Positions 13,890 to 21,684 of a stretch of 64,000 nt of DNA are shown piece by piece. The translations under genes were made by a program, and so were the position numbers. Under the pieces are notes generated by a model. It was given only the letters and a program-made list of their open reading frames with translations, did not search any database and was not told the origin of the DNA. Positions within the stretch are counted from its first letter, which is position 1, and every line of letters begins with the position of its first letter. Source of the DNA: VAXT01 sp964591295 (GTDB lineage Bacteria > Actinomycetota > Thermoleophilia > Gaiellales > Gaiellaceae); contig CAZQAG010000002.1 of NCBI GenBank assembly GCA_964591295.1, positions 1 to 64,000 on the forward strand, written 5' to 3'.

Positions 13890-14426
13890 GTGCCCCGAAA
13901 GACTCTGTCCTCGATGCACGATGCGCGCGACGTCGAAGACAAGCGACTGCTCGAGGCCGGCGACCACAAGCTCCTGCTTGCCGGCTACTTCCACGCCGTC
14001 CGCGAGCTCTGCTTCCTGCGCCTGCGCGACCGCGAGGCTGCCGACGAGGCGGCCCAGACCGTCCTCCTCCGCCTGCTCAACGAGCTCAAGCGGGGCAAGA
14101 CGTACACCGTGCCCTTCCGCGTCGTCGTCTGGAAGGTCGTCGAGTGGACGGTGCGCGGCTTCTACCCGGGCGCGAAGCAGGACGACACGCTGCCCGGCGA
14201 CTGGGATCCCGCCGCCGGCGACGAGTACGAGGGAGTCGAGGACGCCCACGACTTCGGCCGGCTCATCGCCGACCTGCCGAGCCGCCAGCGCGAGGTGCTC
14301 GACCTCATCCATCGCCAGGGCCTCTCGCACGAGCAAGCCGCCGAGCGGCTCGGGATAACGCGCAATGCGGTCGACCAGGCGCTCCATAACGGCCATCGCA
14401 AGCTGGCGGAGAAGCTCGGTGCCTGA
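13890..14426 (+). CDS. ECF-like RNA polymerase sigma factor
   Basis: A 178-residue sigma-70 family protein. Region 2 is seen in LRDREAADEAAQTVLLRLLN and VVVWKVVEWTVRGFYPG. Region 4 is LPSRQREVLDLIHRQGLSHE followed by the HTH QAAERLGITRNAVDQALHNG. There is no region 3, as in ECF sigma factors. It overlaps the next gene by 8 nt and heads a three-gene unit with an HTH-like protein and an ImmA/IrrE metallopeptidase. Proteolysis-linked control is plausible but inferred. Start is GTG 13890. Confidence 0.85.
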   Translation: MPRKTLSSMHDARDVEDKRLLEAGDHKLLLAGYFHAVRELCFLRLRDREAADEAAQTVLLRLLNELKRGKTYTVPFRVVVWKVVEWTVRGFYPGAKQDDTLPGDWDPAAGDEYEGVEDAHDFGRLIADLPSRQREVLDLIHRQGLSHEQAAERLGITRNAVDQALHNGHRKLAEKLGA

Positions 14427-14982
14427 GCTCCTCGCGCAGCTCTTCGCCGAGTACGCCGACGCGTATGCCCTCGGCGAGCGCCCGCGCGCGGAGGCCTACC
14501 TGGCGCGCGCCGGCGAGCAGGCAGACGAGCTCGCGGGCCTGCTCGAGCGCTTCGTGCAGGCGACGCCCGCGCGCGAGCCCGACGCCGAGACGATCGCCCT
14601 GACCGAGGCCTGGCTGACCGGCGAGCCGCCGCTCGTCGGCCTGCGCGCGAGCCAGGGCGTGCGCGTGGACGAGGTCGTCGACGCGCTCGTCGAGCGCCTC
14701 GGCCTCGACCCGGCCAAGCGCGCGAAGGTGAAGCGGTATTACCAGCGCCTGGAGGGAGGCCTGCTCGAGCCCAGCCGCGTCAGCCGAAAGGTCTGGGACG
14801 TCGTGACGGGCCTCGTCGGCCCCCGCTCGGAGGAGCTAGCGGCGTGGAATATCCGGCCAGCTGCGGCCGAAGCCGTCTATCTGCGTGCAGTCGAGCCGGC
14901 CGCGGCCCCGCCTCAGCTCGCCGAGCCCGGAGCCGAAGAACCCGACGAGATCGACCTCCTCTTCCTCGGCGAGGAGCGATAG
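14419..14982 (+). CDS. Unknown protein, HTH-like, partner of the sigma factor
   Basis: A 187-residue protein with no family I can name. Residues 1-60 are helical and acidic (LLAQLFAEYADAYALGERPR). Residues about 75-150 (ASQGVRVDEVVDALVERLGL, KVKRYYQRLEGGLLEPSRVS) have the spacing of an XRE-like HTH with a recognition segment. The tail is Pro/Ala/Glu-rich and ends DEIDLLFLGEER. GTG 14419 lies inside the sigma gene, so translation is coupled. It may be an anti-sigma or repressor that the downstream ImmA/IrrE protease cleaves, by analogy with ImmR/ImmA; there is no direct proof. Confidence 0.6.
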   Translation: MPELLAQLFAEYADAYALGERPRAEAYLARAGEQADELAGLLERFVQATPAREPDAETIALTEAWLTGEPPLVGLRASQGVRVDEVVDALVERLGLDPAKRAKVKRYYQRLEGGLLEPSRVSRKVWDVVTGLVGPRSEELAAWNIRPAAAEAVYLRAVEPAAAPPQLAEPGAEEPDEIDLLFLGEER

Positions 14983-15092
14983 GTCTCGAATTCCCTGCTA
15001 ATCAACCGTTCGGCCCCTTCCGCTCGGACCCCAGGCATGTCATTCTTGGCCACGCTAGAAGTGTTGACAACGGTAGGGGAGAGCAGGAAGCA

Positions 15093-15599
15093 GTGCCCGG
15101 ACCAGTGACCGACCCGCGTGCAGACGCCCTCCGGCGCCGCTACCACGAGCTCTTCGGCGGCGAGGAGCTGCCGGTGCCGGTCGAGTCGATCGCCGAAGAC
15201 CTGCTCGGCCTGAGCATCGGCGAGGACGAGGAGCTACCGGTGTCGGGGATGCTCCTACCGGCGGAGCGGCAGATCTGGGTGAACGCGCGAGAGGCGCAGG
15301 AGAGCCCGGGCCGTCGCCGCTTCACGCTTGCCCACGAGGTCGGACACTGGATCTGCCAGTGCCTAGAGGGTCGCGCAGCGCCTGTCTACTGTCGCGCCGA
15401 GGACGTGAGCGAAGGTGCCGATCGGAGCCTGGAGCGCGAGGCAAACGTCTTCGCCGCCGAGTTCCTTATGCCGGAGCCCGTCGTTCGCGCCGAGTTCTCC
15501 CGCGGCGGTGACGTCGCTGCCCGTCTCGGAGTATCGGGCGAAGCCATGCGCTGGCGGCTGTATAGCTTCGGCCTGGGGCCGCGTCCGGAGGAGTCGTGA
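15093..15599 (+). CDS. ImmA/IrrE-family metallo-endopeptidase
   Basis: A 168-residue protein. The zinc motif is FTLAHEVGHWICQCL (HExxH), with the third-ligand region DRSLEREANVFAAEFLMPEP, the standard ImmA/IrrE (COG2856) pattern. The N-terminus PVPVESIAEDLLGLSIGEDE is also typical. Such proteases cleave XRE-type repressors. Its upstream neighbour is HTH-like and a sigma factor precedes that. GTG 15093 follows GGAGAGCAGGAAG, a fair ribosome site; GTG 15105 is an alternative. The gene overlaps the following phosphoesterase fragment by 4 nt. Confidence 0.88.
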   Translation: MPGPVTDPRADALRRRYHELFGGEELPVPVESIAEDLLGLSIGEDEELPVSGMLLPAERQIWVNAREAQESPGRRRFTLAHEVGHWICQCLEGRAAPVYCRAEDVSEGADRSLEREANVFAAEFLMPEPVVRAEFSRGGDVAARLGVSGEAMRWRLYSFGLGPRPEES

Positions 15600-15777
15600 G
15601 GGTAGGACACCTTGCCGATGTGCACCTCGACGCGAGCTTCGCGCTCTTTCCTCGCGACGTGGGCCGGCGACGCCGTCAGGCGATCGAGGCGGCACTCTCA
15701 GAGGGAGTTCGTCGCGCGGCGAGTGAGAACGTCGACGCACTCCTGATCGCGGGTGATCTCTACGAGCACGACCGCTG
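15596..15777 (+). pseudogene. 5' fragment of an SbcD/Mre11-like metallophosphoesterase
   Basis: The first 60 codons read MRVGHLADVHLDASFALFPR and later NVDALLIAGDLYEHDR, the first two metal-binding motifs (D-x-H and GDL-x-D/E) of SbcD-type DNA exonucleases. Homology stops right after DLYEHDR, where a normal protein would continue with a GNHD motif. From there the sequence becomes helicase in another frame. Fused, out-of-frame junction at about 15,770-15,778. Either a genomic deletion or an assembly join would produce this. Confidence 0.75.
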
Positions 15778-15813
15778 CTTCCGAAGCCCTCGCCGGGCGA
15801 CCTCTTCTTCGAC

Positions 15814-18141
15814 ATGGAGGGCGACCCGTTCTGGGAGCCGAGCGGGGGGCTCGAGTACCTCTTCGGCGTCCTCTGGCACGAGGACGGCGAGCCGCAGTTC
15901 CACGCGTTCTGGGCCCACGACCGCGGCGAGGAGCGGCGCGCGTTCGAGGACTTCATGGACTTCGTCGGCGAGCGGCGCGAGCGCCATCCCGACCTGCACG
16001 TCTACCACTACGCCTCCTATGAGGAGACCACGCTCAAGCGCCTGATGGGCGCCTACGCGACGCGCGAGGACGCCGTCGACGATCTCCTGCGCGGCGAGGT
16101 GCTCGTCGACCTCCTCGCGGTCGTGCGCCAGGGCCTGCGGATCTCGCATCCGGGCTACGGGCTCAAGAACGTCGAGCAGTTCTACATGGAGCGTGAGGCC
16201 GAGCTCCAATCCGGCGACGACTCGATCGTCCTCTACGAGCGCTGGGTCGACGAGCGCGACGACTCGATCCTGCGCGGGATCGAGGCCTACAACCGCGAGG
16301 ACTGCCTCTCGACCTACCTGTTGCGCGAGTGGCTGCTCGAGCGGAAGGCCGAGGCGCAGGCGGCGTGGGGGACGGCGATCTCCTGGCGCGCGCCGCCGGA
16401 GCTGCGCGAGATCAAGCCGGAAGCCGAGGAGGAGCTCGCCGAGCGGGAGGCGCTTCGCGAGGAGCTACTCGCGCGCGGGGAGGAGCTCGCGGCGCACGTG
16501 CTCGAGTACCACCGGCGCGAGGCGAAGCCGGTCTGGTGGGCGTTCTTCCAGCGGCTCGAGCAGACGGTGGACGAGCTGATCGAGGACGCGGAGTCGATCG
16601 GCGGGCTCGAATGGGACGGGCGCGAGCCGGAGCTGGACAAGCAGTCGCGCATCTACACGTTCTCGTTCCCGGTCCAGCAGCACAAGCTCGACCCCGGCGA
16701 CGGCGTTGTGGATCCGTTTACGGGCAAGAACGCCGGGTCGATCTTCGAGCTGGACGACCTCGCCGGGCGGTTGCGTCTGCGGCGCGGGCGGACGCTCTTC
16801 GAGGTGGCGCTGCCCCAGGCGCTGATTCCCGGCGGCGCGTGGGACACGAGCTGCCAGCGACAGGCGCTGATGCGGCTCGGCCGGTCGGTACGCGACGGCG
16901 ACGGGCGCTACGCGGCGCTCGAGGGCGTCTTACGGCGTGAGCCGCCGCTCGGCGGGGCGCGCGTGCAGGTCGAGACCGACGAGGAGATGAAGGAGCTCGT
17001 CGAGCGCGTCGAGGGCCGGCACCTCTTCGTCCAGGGGCCGCCCGGCTCGGGGAAGACGTACAAGGGCGCGAGGCTGATCCTGTATCTGCTCGATCGCGGC
17101 AAGCGGGTGGGAGTCGCGGCGACGAGCCACAAGGCGATCCACAACCTGCTCGACGAGATCGTCAAGGCGGGGCTGAGCGTGCCGGGGCTCAAGAAGTGCA
17201 GCGGCGGCAATCCGGAGTCAGTCTACGAGCGCGGGCCGATCGAGAGCGAATCGGGCATCGAGCCGTTCCTCGACCCGGCCGTGCGCCTGCTCGCCGGGAC
17301 GGCGTGGCTCTTCGCGCGGCCCGAGCTCGACCAGGAGCTCGACTACCTGTTCATCGACGAGGCGGGCCAGGTCTCGCTCGCGGACGCGCTCGCGATGGGC
17401 ACCTCGGCGCGGACACTCGTCTTGCTCGGCGACCCGGCCCAGCTCGCACAGGTGTCGCAGGGGACGCATCCGGGCGGCTCGGGCGCGTCGGTTCTCGAGC
17501 ACCTGCTGGGCGACGCGCAGACGATCCCGGAGGATCGCGGTCTCTTTCTCGAGCGCTCCTTCCGGATGCACCCGGACGTCTGCCGCTACATCTCCGATGC
17601 GTTCTACGAGAGCCGGCTCGAGTCGGCGGAGGGGTGCGAGCGGCAGGCGACGAGCCTCGGGACGGGCCTGCGGTTTCTCGCCGTCGAGCACGAGGGCAAC
17701 CGCCGCTCGTCGCGCGAGGAGGCCGCGCGCGTGGGGGAGGAGTTCGCGCGGCTCCTTGGGGCGGAGTGGACGGACAAGCAGGGCGTCCCCCGGCCGCTAC
17801 GCCTCGACGACATCCTGGTCGTCGCGCCGTACAACGAGCAGGTGAAGTGCCTGTCCGAGGCGCTCCCGCGGGGCGCGCGCGTCGGCACCGTGGACAAGTT
17901 CCAGGGCCAGGAGGCGCCGGTGACGTTCTTCTCGATGGCAACGTCGAGCGGGGAAGACGTTCCGCGCAACCTCGAGTTCCTGCTCTCGCGAAACCGCCTG
18001 AACGTAGCCGTGTCGAGAGCGAAGTGCCTGGCGTACGTCGTCGCGAGCCCGAAGCTGCTGGAAGTCGGGTGCCGGTCAATCGAGCAGATGCGCATGGCGA
18101 ACGCGCTCTGCTTGTTCGTGGAGCACGCCGCTCACGATTAA
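15814..18141 (+). CDS. TM0106-type RNase H-like/AAA helicase, 5'-truncated
   Basis: A 775-residue open frame. The N-terminal part is an RNase H-like nuclease (GDLFFDMEGDPF just upstream and across the start; later YNREDCLSTYLL). The rest is a superfamily 1 helicase: Walker A GPPGSGKT near residue 408, motif II FIDEAGQVSLAD near 515, GDPAQLAQV near 540, and the terminal motif NVAVSRAK near 730. COG2251-type proteins usually carry a further N-terminal RecB-like domain that is absent. Homologous sequence extends upstream to about 15,772 without a start codon in frame, so ATG 15814 would only be a re-initiation site. The product is probably incomplete. Confidence 0.75.
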   Translation: MEGDPFWEPSGGLEYLFGVLWHEDGEPQFHAFWAHDRGEERRAFEDFMDFVGERRERHPDLHVYHYASYEETTLKRLMGAYATREDAVDDLLRGEVLVDLLAVVRQGLRISHPGYGLKNVEQFYMEREAELQSGDDSIVLYERWVDERDDSILRGIEAYNREDCLSTYLLREWLLERKAEAQAAWGTAISWRAPPELREIKPEAEEELAEREALREELLARGEELAAHVLEYHRREAKPVWWAFFQRLEQTVDELIEDAESIGGLEWDGREPELDKQSRIYTFSFPVQQHKLDPGDGVVDPFTGKNAGSIFELDDLAGRLRLRRGRTLFEVALPQALIPGGAWDTSCQRQALMRLGRSVRDGDGRYAALEGVLRREPPLGGARVQVETDEEMKELVERVEGRHLFVQGPPGSGKTYKGARLILYLLDRGKRVGVAATSHKAIHNLLDEIVKAGLSVPGLKKCSGGNPESVYERGPIESESGIEPFLDPAVRLLAGTAWLFARPELDQELDYLFIDEAGQVSLADALAMGTSARTLVLLGDPAQLAQVSQGTHPGGSGASVLEHLLGDAQTIPEDRGLFLERSFRMHPDVCRYISDAFYESRLESAEGCERQATSLGTGLRFLAVEHEGNRRSSREEAARVGEEFARLLGAEWTDKQGVPRPLRLDDILVVAPYNEQVKCLSEALPRGARVGTVDKFQGQEAPVTFFSMATSSGEDVPRNLEFLLSRNRLNVAVSRAKCLAYVVASPKLLEVGCRSIEQMRMANALCLFVEHAAHD

Positions 18142-18208
18142 GGTCGATCTGGGTAGATTATGATGAATTAGAGACGTAATAGTGACGTATTCCCGACGCT
18201 TTCAGTGC

Positions 18209-18214
18209 TACGAT
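18209..18214 (+). promoter_or_regulatory. -10 box of the Xre/RES locus
   Basis: TACGAT ends seven nt before ATG 18222. Upstream, GACGTA occurs twice (in AGAGACGTAATAGTGACGTA, about 18,170-18,189), a possible operator for the XRE antitoxin. Confidence 0.45.
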
Positions 18215-18221
18215 GAGAGTC

Positions 18222-18560
18222 ATGGCCACGGCATTCGCTCAAGAAGCTCTCCGGCTTCATCGCCGAGGGAACCTCAGCGATCGGTTGATCGCACAGGCAA
18301 CCGGGGCTGCTCCGAGCACCGTGCGCGGCTGGCTTCGCAAGCGCAGCCAGCCGACCGGAGACCGAGCCATTCGCGTCGCTGAGTTGTCCGCGATCGTCGA
18401 CCGGCTGGCGCGGGTCATGGACTCGGAGTACATCCCCGTTTGGATGACGAAGCCGATCGAGGCGCTCGACGACGAGAAGCCACTCGATCTGATCAGGCGT
18501 GGCGAGTATCGCCGCGTCGCCGCATTGATCAGCGAGCTCGAAGACCCCGGCGCGACATAA
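18222..18560 (+). CDS. Xre/MbcA/ParS-type antitoxin
   Basis: A 112-residue protein starting MATAFAQEALRLHRRGNLSD. The N-terminal HTH is DRLIAQATGAAPSTVRGWLR. The C-terminal toxin-binding domain includes IPVWMTKPIEALDDEKPLDL and IRRGEYRRVAALISEL, the Xre/MbcA/ParS signature. It normally partners a RES toxin, an NAD-phosphorylase type. The RES gene that follows is broken, so this antitoxin appears orphaned. Confidence 0.88.
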   Translation: MATAFAQEALRLHRRGNLSDRLIAQATGAAPSTVRGWLRKRSQPTGDRAIRVAELSAIVDRLARVMDSEYIPVWMTKPIEALDDEKPLDLIRRGEYRRVAALISELEDPGAT

Positions 18561-18564
18561 GGCG

Positions 18565-19085
18565 TTGGCACTAGACGTCGACGGAAGGGCCGTGCGGGGC
18601 CGCTGGACGAGACACGGACCTGAGGCCGCTCCCGCCTGGCCGGTTCGCGAGCCGCCGCCCGACAGTCGTTGGCAGCGGGGAGGGACTGTCGACGCTCTCT
18701 ATCTCGCAAGAGACGGCTTGGGCGGAGTGGTATCGCCACCTTGCTGAGCTGGGCGTTTCTCCGAACCAACAGATGCCGCGGCGGGATCTGGCAGTGGGAT
18801 GTCGATGTCAGAGTTGCGGACCTGTCGACGCCGGGTCGGTTGGAGTGAGTCAGCCTTGGCGCGCCTACGCCGGGAAGGCACACATGGCCCGCGTTTCAAG
18901 GCGTCGGGGAAGGACTTTGGAAGGAGGGATGGGGCGGCCTGCTAGCTCCGAGCGCCGCGCGTCCAAAGGGGGAGGTGCTCTGCCTATTCAGGGAACCTAA
19001 CGAGAAGATCGACAGAGTTCGCCCTGCCGGCCGGGGTCGCCGCGTCAACGATCCGCCGGCCCCGCCGACAGGAATGACTACGTAG
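18565..19085 (+). pseudogene. RES-domain toxin, frameshifted
   Basis: Three consecutive frames give a good RES protein when joined. Frame A from 18565 reads GRAVRGRWTRHGPEAAPAWP and DALYLA. Frame B from 18710 reads ETAWAEWYRHLAELGVSPNQ. Frame C from 18789 reads WQWDVDVRVADLSTPGRLE. Frame C then meets an in-frame TGA at 18846 before GRHTWPAFQGVGEGLWKEGW and PKGEVLCLFREPNEKIDRV, ending TAG 19083-19085. Two frameshifts plus one stop make it inactive unless they are sequencing errors. RES toxins degrade NAD+; here that activity should be lost. Confidence 0.85.
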
Positions 19086-19209
19086 GGAGTGGAGCCCGAG
19101 GTCGAGCCGCCCAAAGGTGTTCCGGGCGCCGACAACACGAGGGGGCCGGATCCCGTTCGCCCGGCTCTCCTCTCCGCGACGGCGGCGGGAAGCTCGGCCT
19201 TAAGCAGCG

Positions 19210-19605
19210 TTACGCGCCCGCCGGCCAGTGCTCGACGGCGAGCTCGCGCATCGGAAAGTCCTTCACGTTCCCTGTTGCGAGGCGTCCGCCGACTGAGAGT
19301 GCCGCCGCCGCCACGAGGCAGTCGGCCTGAGTCAGCGTGCGCCCGCGCGCTGCGTGCTCGCGGCGCCACTCGCCGGCCCGCCGGCCCTCAGGCTCACCGA
19401 GCGGGACGACGCGCAGACCACGAAAGAGCCGGCTCGCGGGCTCGCTCTCGGCGAGCCGAAGCCCGCGCACGGTTTCCTCGACGTTGACGGCGCAGACGCA
19501 CGGGCTGTCGCCCGCGTCGCGGAGCGCGCGCAGGCGCCGCACGGCCTCGGAGCGTCCGCGGAGGAGGTCGATGACGACGGTCGTGTCCAGCAGGATCGCG
19601 GCCAT
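19210..19605 (-). CDS. vapC: VapC-type PIN toxin
   Basis: A 131-residue PIN protein: MAAILLDTTVVIDLLRGRSE with the first Asp, VNVEETVRGLRLAESEPA (Glu), and TLTQADCLVAAAALSVGGRL followed by TGNVKDFPMRELAVEHW (C-terminal Asp residues). ATG 19605 overlaps the antitoxin stop by 4 nt (ATGA). Predicted ribonuclease toxin. Confidence 0.87.
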   Translation of the reverse strand: MAAILLDTTVVIDLLRGRSEAVRRLRALRDAGDSPCVCAVNVEETVRGLRLAESEPASRLFRGLRVVPLGEPEGRRAGEWRREHAARGRTLTQADCLVAAAALSVGGRLATGNVKDFPMRELAVEHWPAGA

Positions 19606-19844
19606 CAGCCGACGCGGCGCTCGTCCACACGACGCTGCTCGCGCACCCACGAAGCCGGATCCTCGTCCCAGTCGTGGCCCTTTTCGCCAATCGAGCCGAG
19701 GGACGACTCGATCAGGTCCCAGCGGCGCTCGTCGTCGAGTGCCGTCTCGACCGCGCGCGCGATGAAGCCGCTGCGGCGGCGGGCTCCGACCCGGCGGTCG
19801 AGCTCGCGGACGAGCTCGTCTTGCAGCGTAATGTGCAGACGCAT
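19605..19844 (-). CDS. vapB: VapB-like RHH antitoxin
   Basis: A 79-residue protein. MRLHITLQDELVRELDRRVG and RRSGFIARAVETALDDERRW form a ribbon-helix-helix. The tail contains HDWDEDPASWVREQRRVDER, an acidic/aromatic toxin-binding segment. ATG 19844 is chosen because TAACTT on the minus strand (19851-19856) is a -10 box six nt upstream; a GTG at 19850 is the alternative. Confidence 0.84.
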   Translation of the reverse strand: MRLHITLQDELVRELDRRVGARRRSGFIARAVETALDDERRWDLIESSLGSIGEKGHDWDEDPASWVREQRRVDERRVG

Positions 19845-19850
19845 AGCCAC

Positions 19851-19856
19851 AAGTTA
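19851..19856 (-). promoter_or_regulatory. -10 box of the minus-strand VapBC
   Basis: TAACTT on the minus strand, six nt before the ATG at 19844, consistent with leaderless transcription. No -35 box is convincing. Confidence 0.35.
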
Positions 19857-19903
19857 ACACACTGGCGGGCGGATCCAGTACACGCGCCGTAAATGGCTGA
19901 AAG

Positions 19904-20296
19904 GTGGCGCTCAGCCGGTACGATCGCGTGCGCCTTCCTCTGGCTCAATTTGCGGCGATGCTCGACAAGGCCCGCGCCGACCAGCTCGCGGACGCACTCG
20001 CCCTCGACGAGATCGCCGCGTGCTCGCTCTGCCTGCTCGAGCTCGCCTGGCAGATCCGCGACGGGTGTGCGCCGCACTGGCAGACCGTCGCGCGGATCGC
20101 CGACTGGGTCTGGCCGGAGATCGCCGGCGCTCTCGCCCGCGCCGTCGTCGACGCACGGATGCGCGAGTTGCCCTTCGCCGAGGATGCGCTGCGCGACCTC
20201 CGCGAGCGCGGGCACCGAAGCCCGCTCGCGCGGGCCGTGGTACTGAGGCTGGCGGAGGACTTGGCCCAGGAACTTACACACACATCAGACGAGTGA
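19904..20296 (+). CDS. Hypothetical helical protein
   Basis: A 130-residue protein of unknown family starting MALSRYDRVRLPLAQFAAML. It is mainly helical with two Cys (IAACSLCLLELAWQIRDGCA) and several Trp (HWQTVARIADWVWPEIAGAL), and an acidic middle. No signal peptide or membrane helix is clear. Start is GTG 19904. It runs up to the promoter of the next VapBC and its stop overlaps that operator. It could be a third TA component or an unrelated orphan. Confidence 0.5.
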   Translation: MALSRYDRVRLPLAQFAAMLDKARADQLADALALDEIAACSLCLLELAWQIRDGCAPHWQTVARIADWVWPEIAGALARAVVDARMRELPFAEDALRDLRERGHRSPLARAVVLRLAEDLAQELTHTSDE

Positions 20297-20304
20297 TGTA
20301 TGAT
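20282..20304 (+). promoter_or_regulatory. Operator and -10 box of VapBC at 20311
   Basis: ACATCA GACGAG TGATGT is a 6-6-6 inverted repeat (20282-20299). TATGAT (20299-20304) is the -10 box, sharing its first T with the repeat, and ATG 20311 begins six nt later. Confidence 0.55.
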
Positions 20305-20310
20305 GACGAG

Positions 20311-20535
20311 ATGCGCCGGTTGCAAATCATGATCGACGAGGACCTCGACGAGGCGCTCGCGCGGCAGGCTCGCGACGAGGGCACGTCGAAGGCGGCGCTG
20401 ATCCGGCGCTATGTACGGGAACGCGTGAAGCCCTTGCCACCTCTGCAGGAGGATCCGCTCTGGGACTTCGTCGGCAAAGGTGAGGGCGCACCCGGCGACT
20501 CGCTCACCGTGGACGACGTCGTTTATCCGCGGTGA
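20311..20535 (+). CDS. vapB: VapB-like RHH antitoxin
   Basis: A 74-residue protein. MRRLQIMIDEDLDEALARQA followed by GTSKAALIRRYVRERV is a textbook ribbon-helix-helix. The C-terminal half (DPLWDFVGKGEGAPGDSLTV, DDVVYPR) is the acidic toxin-binding tail. ATG 20311 is chosen over ATG 20296 by family length and by the -10 box six nt upstream. It overlaps the toxin by 4 nt (GTGA). Confidence 0.87.
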   Translation: MRRLQIMIDEDLDEALARQARDEGTSKAALIRRYVRERVKPLPPLQEDPLWDFVGKGEGAPGDSLTVDDVVYPR

Positions 20536-20933
20536 TCTTCGTCGATACCTCGTTCTGGGTCGCCATCCACCTTCAGCACGACGACCGACACGCCCCTGCC
20601 GTCGTCCTCCTACAGGAGTGGGGCGATGAGCCGCTCGTCACGTCGAACCACGTCCGCGGAGAGACGTGGACGTTTCTGCGCCGGAGGGCGGGCCATCGCA
20701 ACGCGGTCTCCTTTCTCGACATGCTCGAGACGAGCTCGAGGACTGACGTCGTGCCGATCGACAAGGCCCTCGAAGCAGAGGCGCTGCGTTGGCTGCGCCG
20801 GCATGACGAGCGTGAGTTCTCGTTCGTCGACGCAACGAGCTTCGCGCTGATGCGGTCGCTGAAGATCCGCAAGGCGCTCGTCTTCGACGGCGACTTCGCG
20901 GCCGCCGGCTTTACCGAGCTGCGCCCATCTTAG
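20532..20933 (+). CDS. vapC: VapC-type PIN toxin
   Basis: A 133-residue PIN protein: MIFVDTSFWVAIHLQHDDRH (first Asp), TSNHVRGETWTFLRRRAGHR (Glu), FSFVDATSFALMRSLKIRKA and LVFDGDFAAAGF (later Asp residues). Start GTG 20532. The stop shares TTAG with the converging DUF3800 gene. Predicted ribonuclease. Confidence 0.88.
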   Translation: MIFVDTSFWVAIHLQHDDRHAPAVVLLQEWGDEPLVTSNHVRGETWTFLRRRAGHRNAVSFLDMLETSSRTDVVPIDKALEAEALRWLRRHDEREFSFVDATSFALMRSLKIRKALVFDGDFAAAGFTELRPS

Positions 20934-21658
20934 AACAGCCTGTGCTTCTCGCGCGGGTGCGCTTCCGGGAAGCGCTTGAGGCCGACCCCGGCCAGCTCGC
21001 CGGTAGCCGGATGGACGGCGAAGCGCGGCCGGAGCTTCTTCAAGTAGCCGCTCGCAAGTCCGACTCCGCGCTCGGCGGCCACGGTCGCGGCGACGACGAG
21101 GTCGGCACACTGGAGGCCGATCGAGTAGTGGCTCGGCCCGAGGAAGAGGCCCTCGACGATCCGGCCGAGCTTCATGTACGGCGTGCCCTCTTGCTGGAGA
21201 TCGCCGAAGAAGCGGCGCAGGCGCGTGTCCTGCTCGCGGAAGCGGCTGTCGACGACGATCAGACCCCGCTCGTCCTCGGCTTCGAGCAGATGCTCGAAGC
21301 GCTCGGCGAGGAACATGAGCGCGGTCGCGTAAACGTCCTCGGGCGAGCGGAAGTAGGCGAACTCGTCGGTCGGGAACTCCTCGGGGCCGCGATCGAGGTC
21401 CATGACGGCCACGTAGCAGGTGAACGGGGCCCGCCCGAGCACTTCGAACAGCGAATCGGCAAGCGCCGGCGGGACCTCGCCCGTCCGGATCCCGTGCCAC
21501 TTGACCTCCCGGTCGAGCGGCCAGTGTGCCTCGCGCAAGGTCGCTTGCCAGAGCTCCTTCAGCGCGGGCCAGTCGGCATCGCTGATTGCGATCCCCCCGA
21601 GCGCGAAGAGCCCGCCCTGGTCGAGCTTGCCGCTCTCGTCGAGGAAGAGCAGCTGCAC
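20930..21658 (-). CDS. DUF3800 family protein
   Basis: A 242-residue protein with the DUF3800 pattern: MQLLFLDESGKLDQGGLFAL (LDESG near the N-terminus), a middle acidic strand RGLIVVDSRFREQDTRLRRF, and LQCADLVVAATVAAERGVGL near the C-terminus. The fold is RNase H-like by family knowledge, but no activity is established. DUF3800 genes are frequent in defence and mobile islands. The start is GTG 21658. The C-terminal Lys/Arg-rich tail ends PREKHRLF. Confidence 0.8.
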   Translation of the reverse strand: MQLLFLDESGKLDQGGLFALGGIAISDADWPALKELWQATLREAHWPLDREVKWHGIRTGEVPPALADSLFEVLGRAPFTCYVAVMDLDRGPEEFPTDEFAYFRSPEDVYATALMFLAERFEHLLEAEDERGLIVVDSRFREQDTRLRRFFGDLQQEGTPYMKLGRIVEGLFLGPSHYSIGLQCADLVVAATVAAERGVGLASGYLKKLRPRFAVHPATGELAGVGLKRFPEAHPREKHRLF

Positions 21659-21684
21659 GCCACGGACGATAGGGCACTGAAGCG

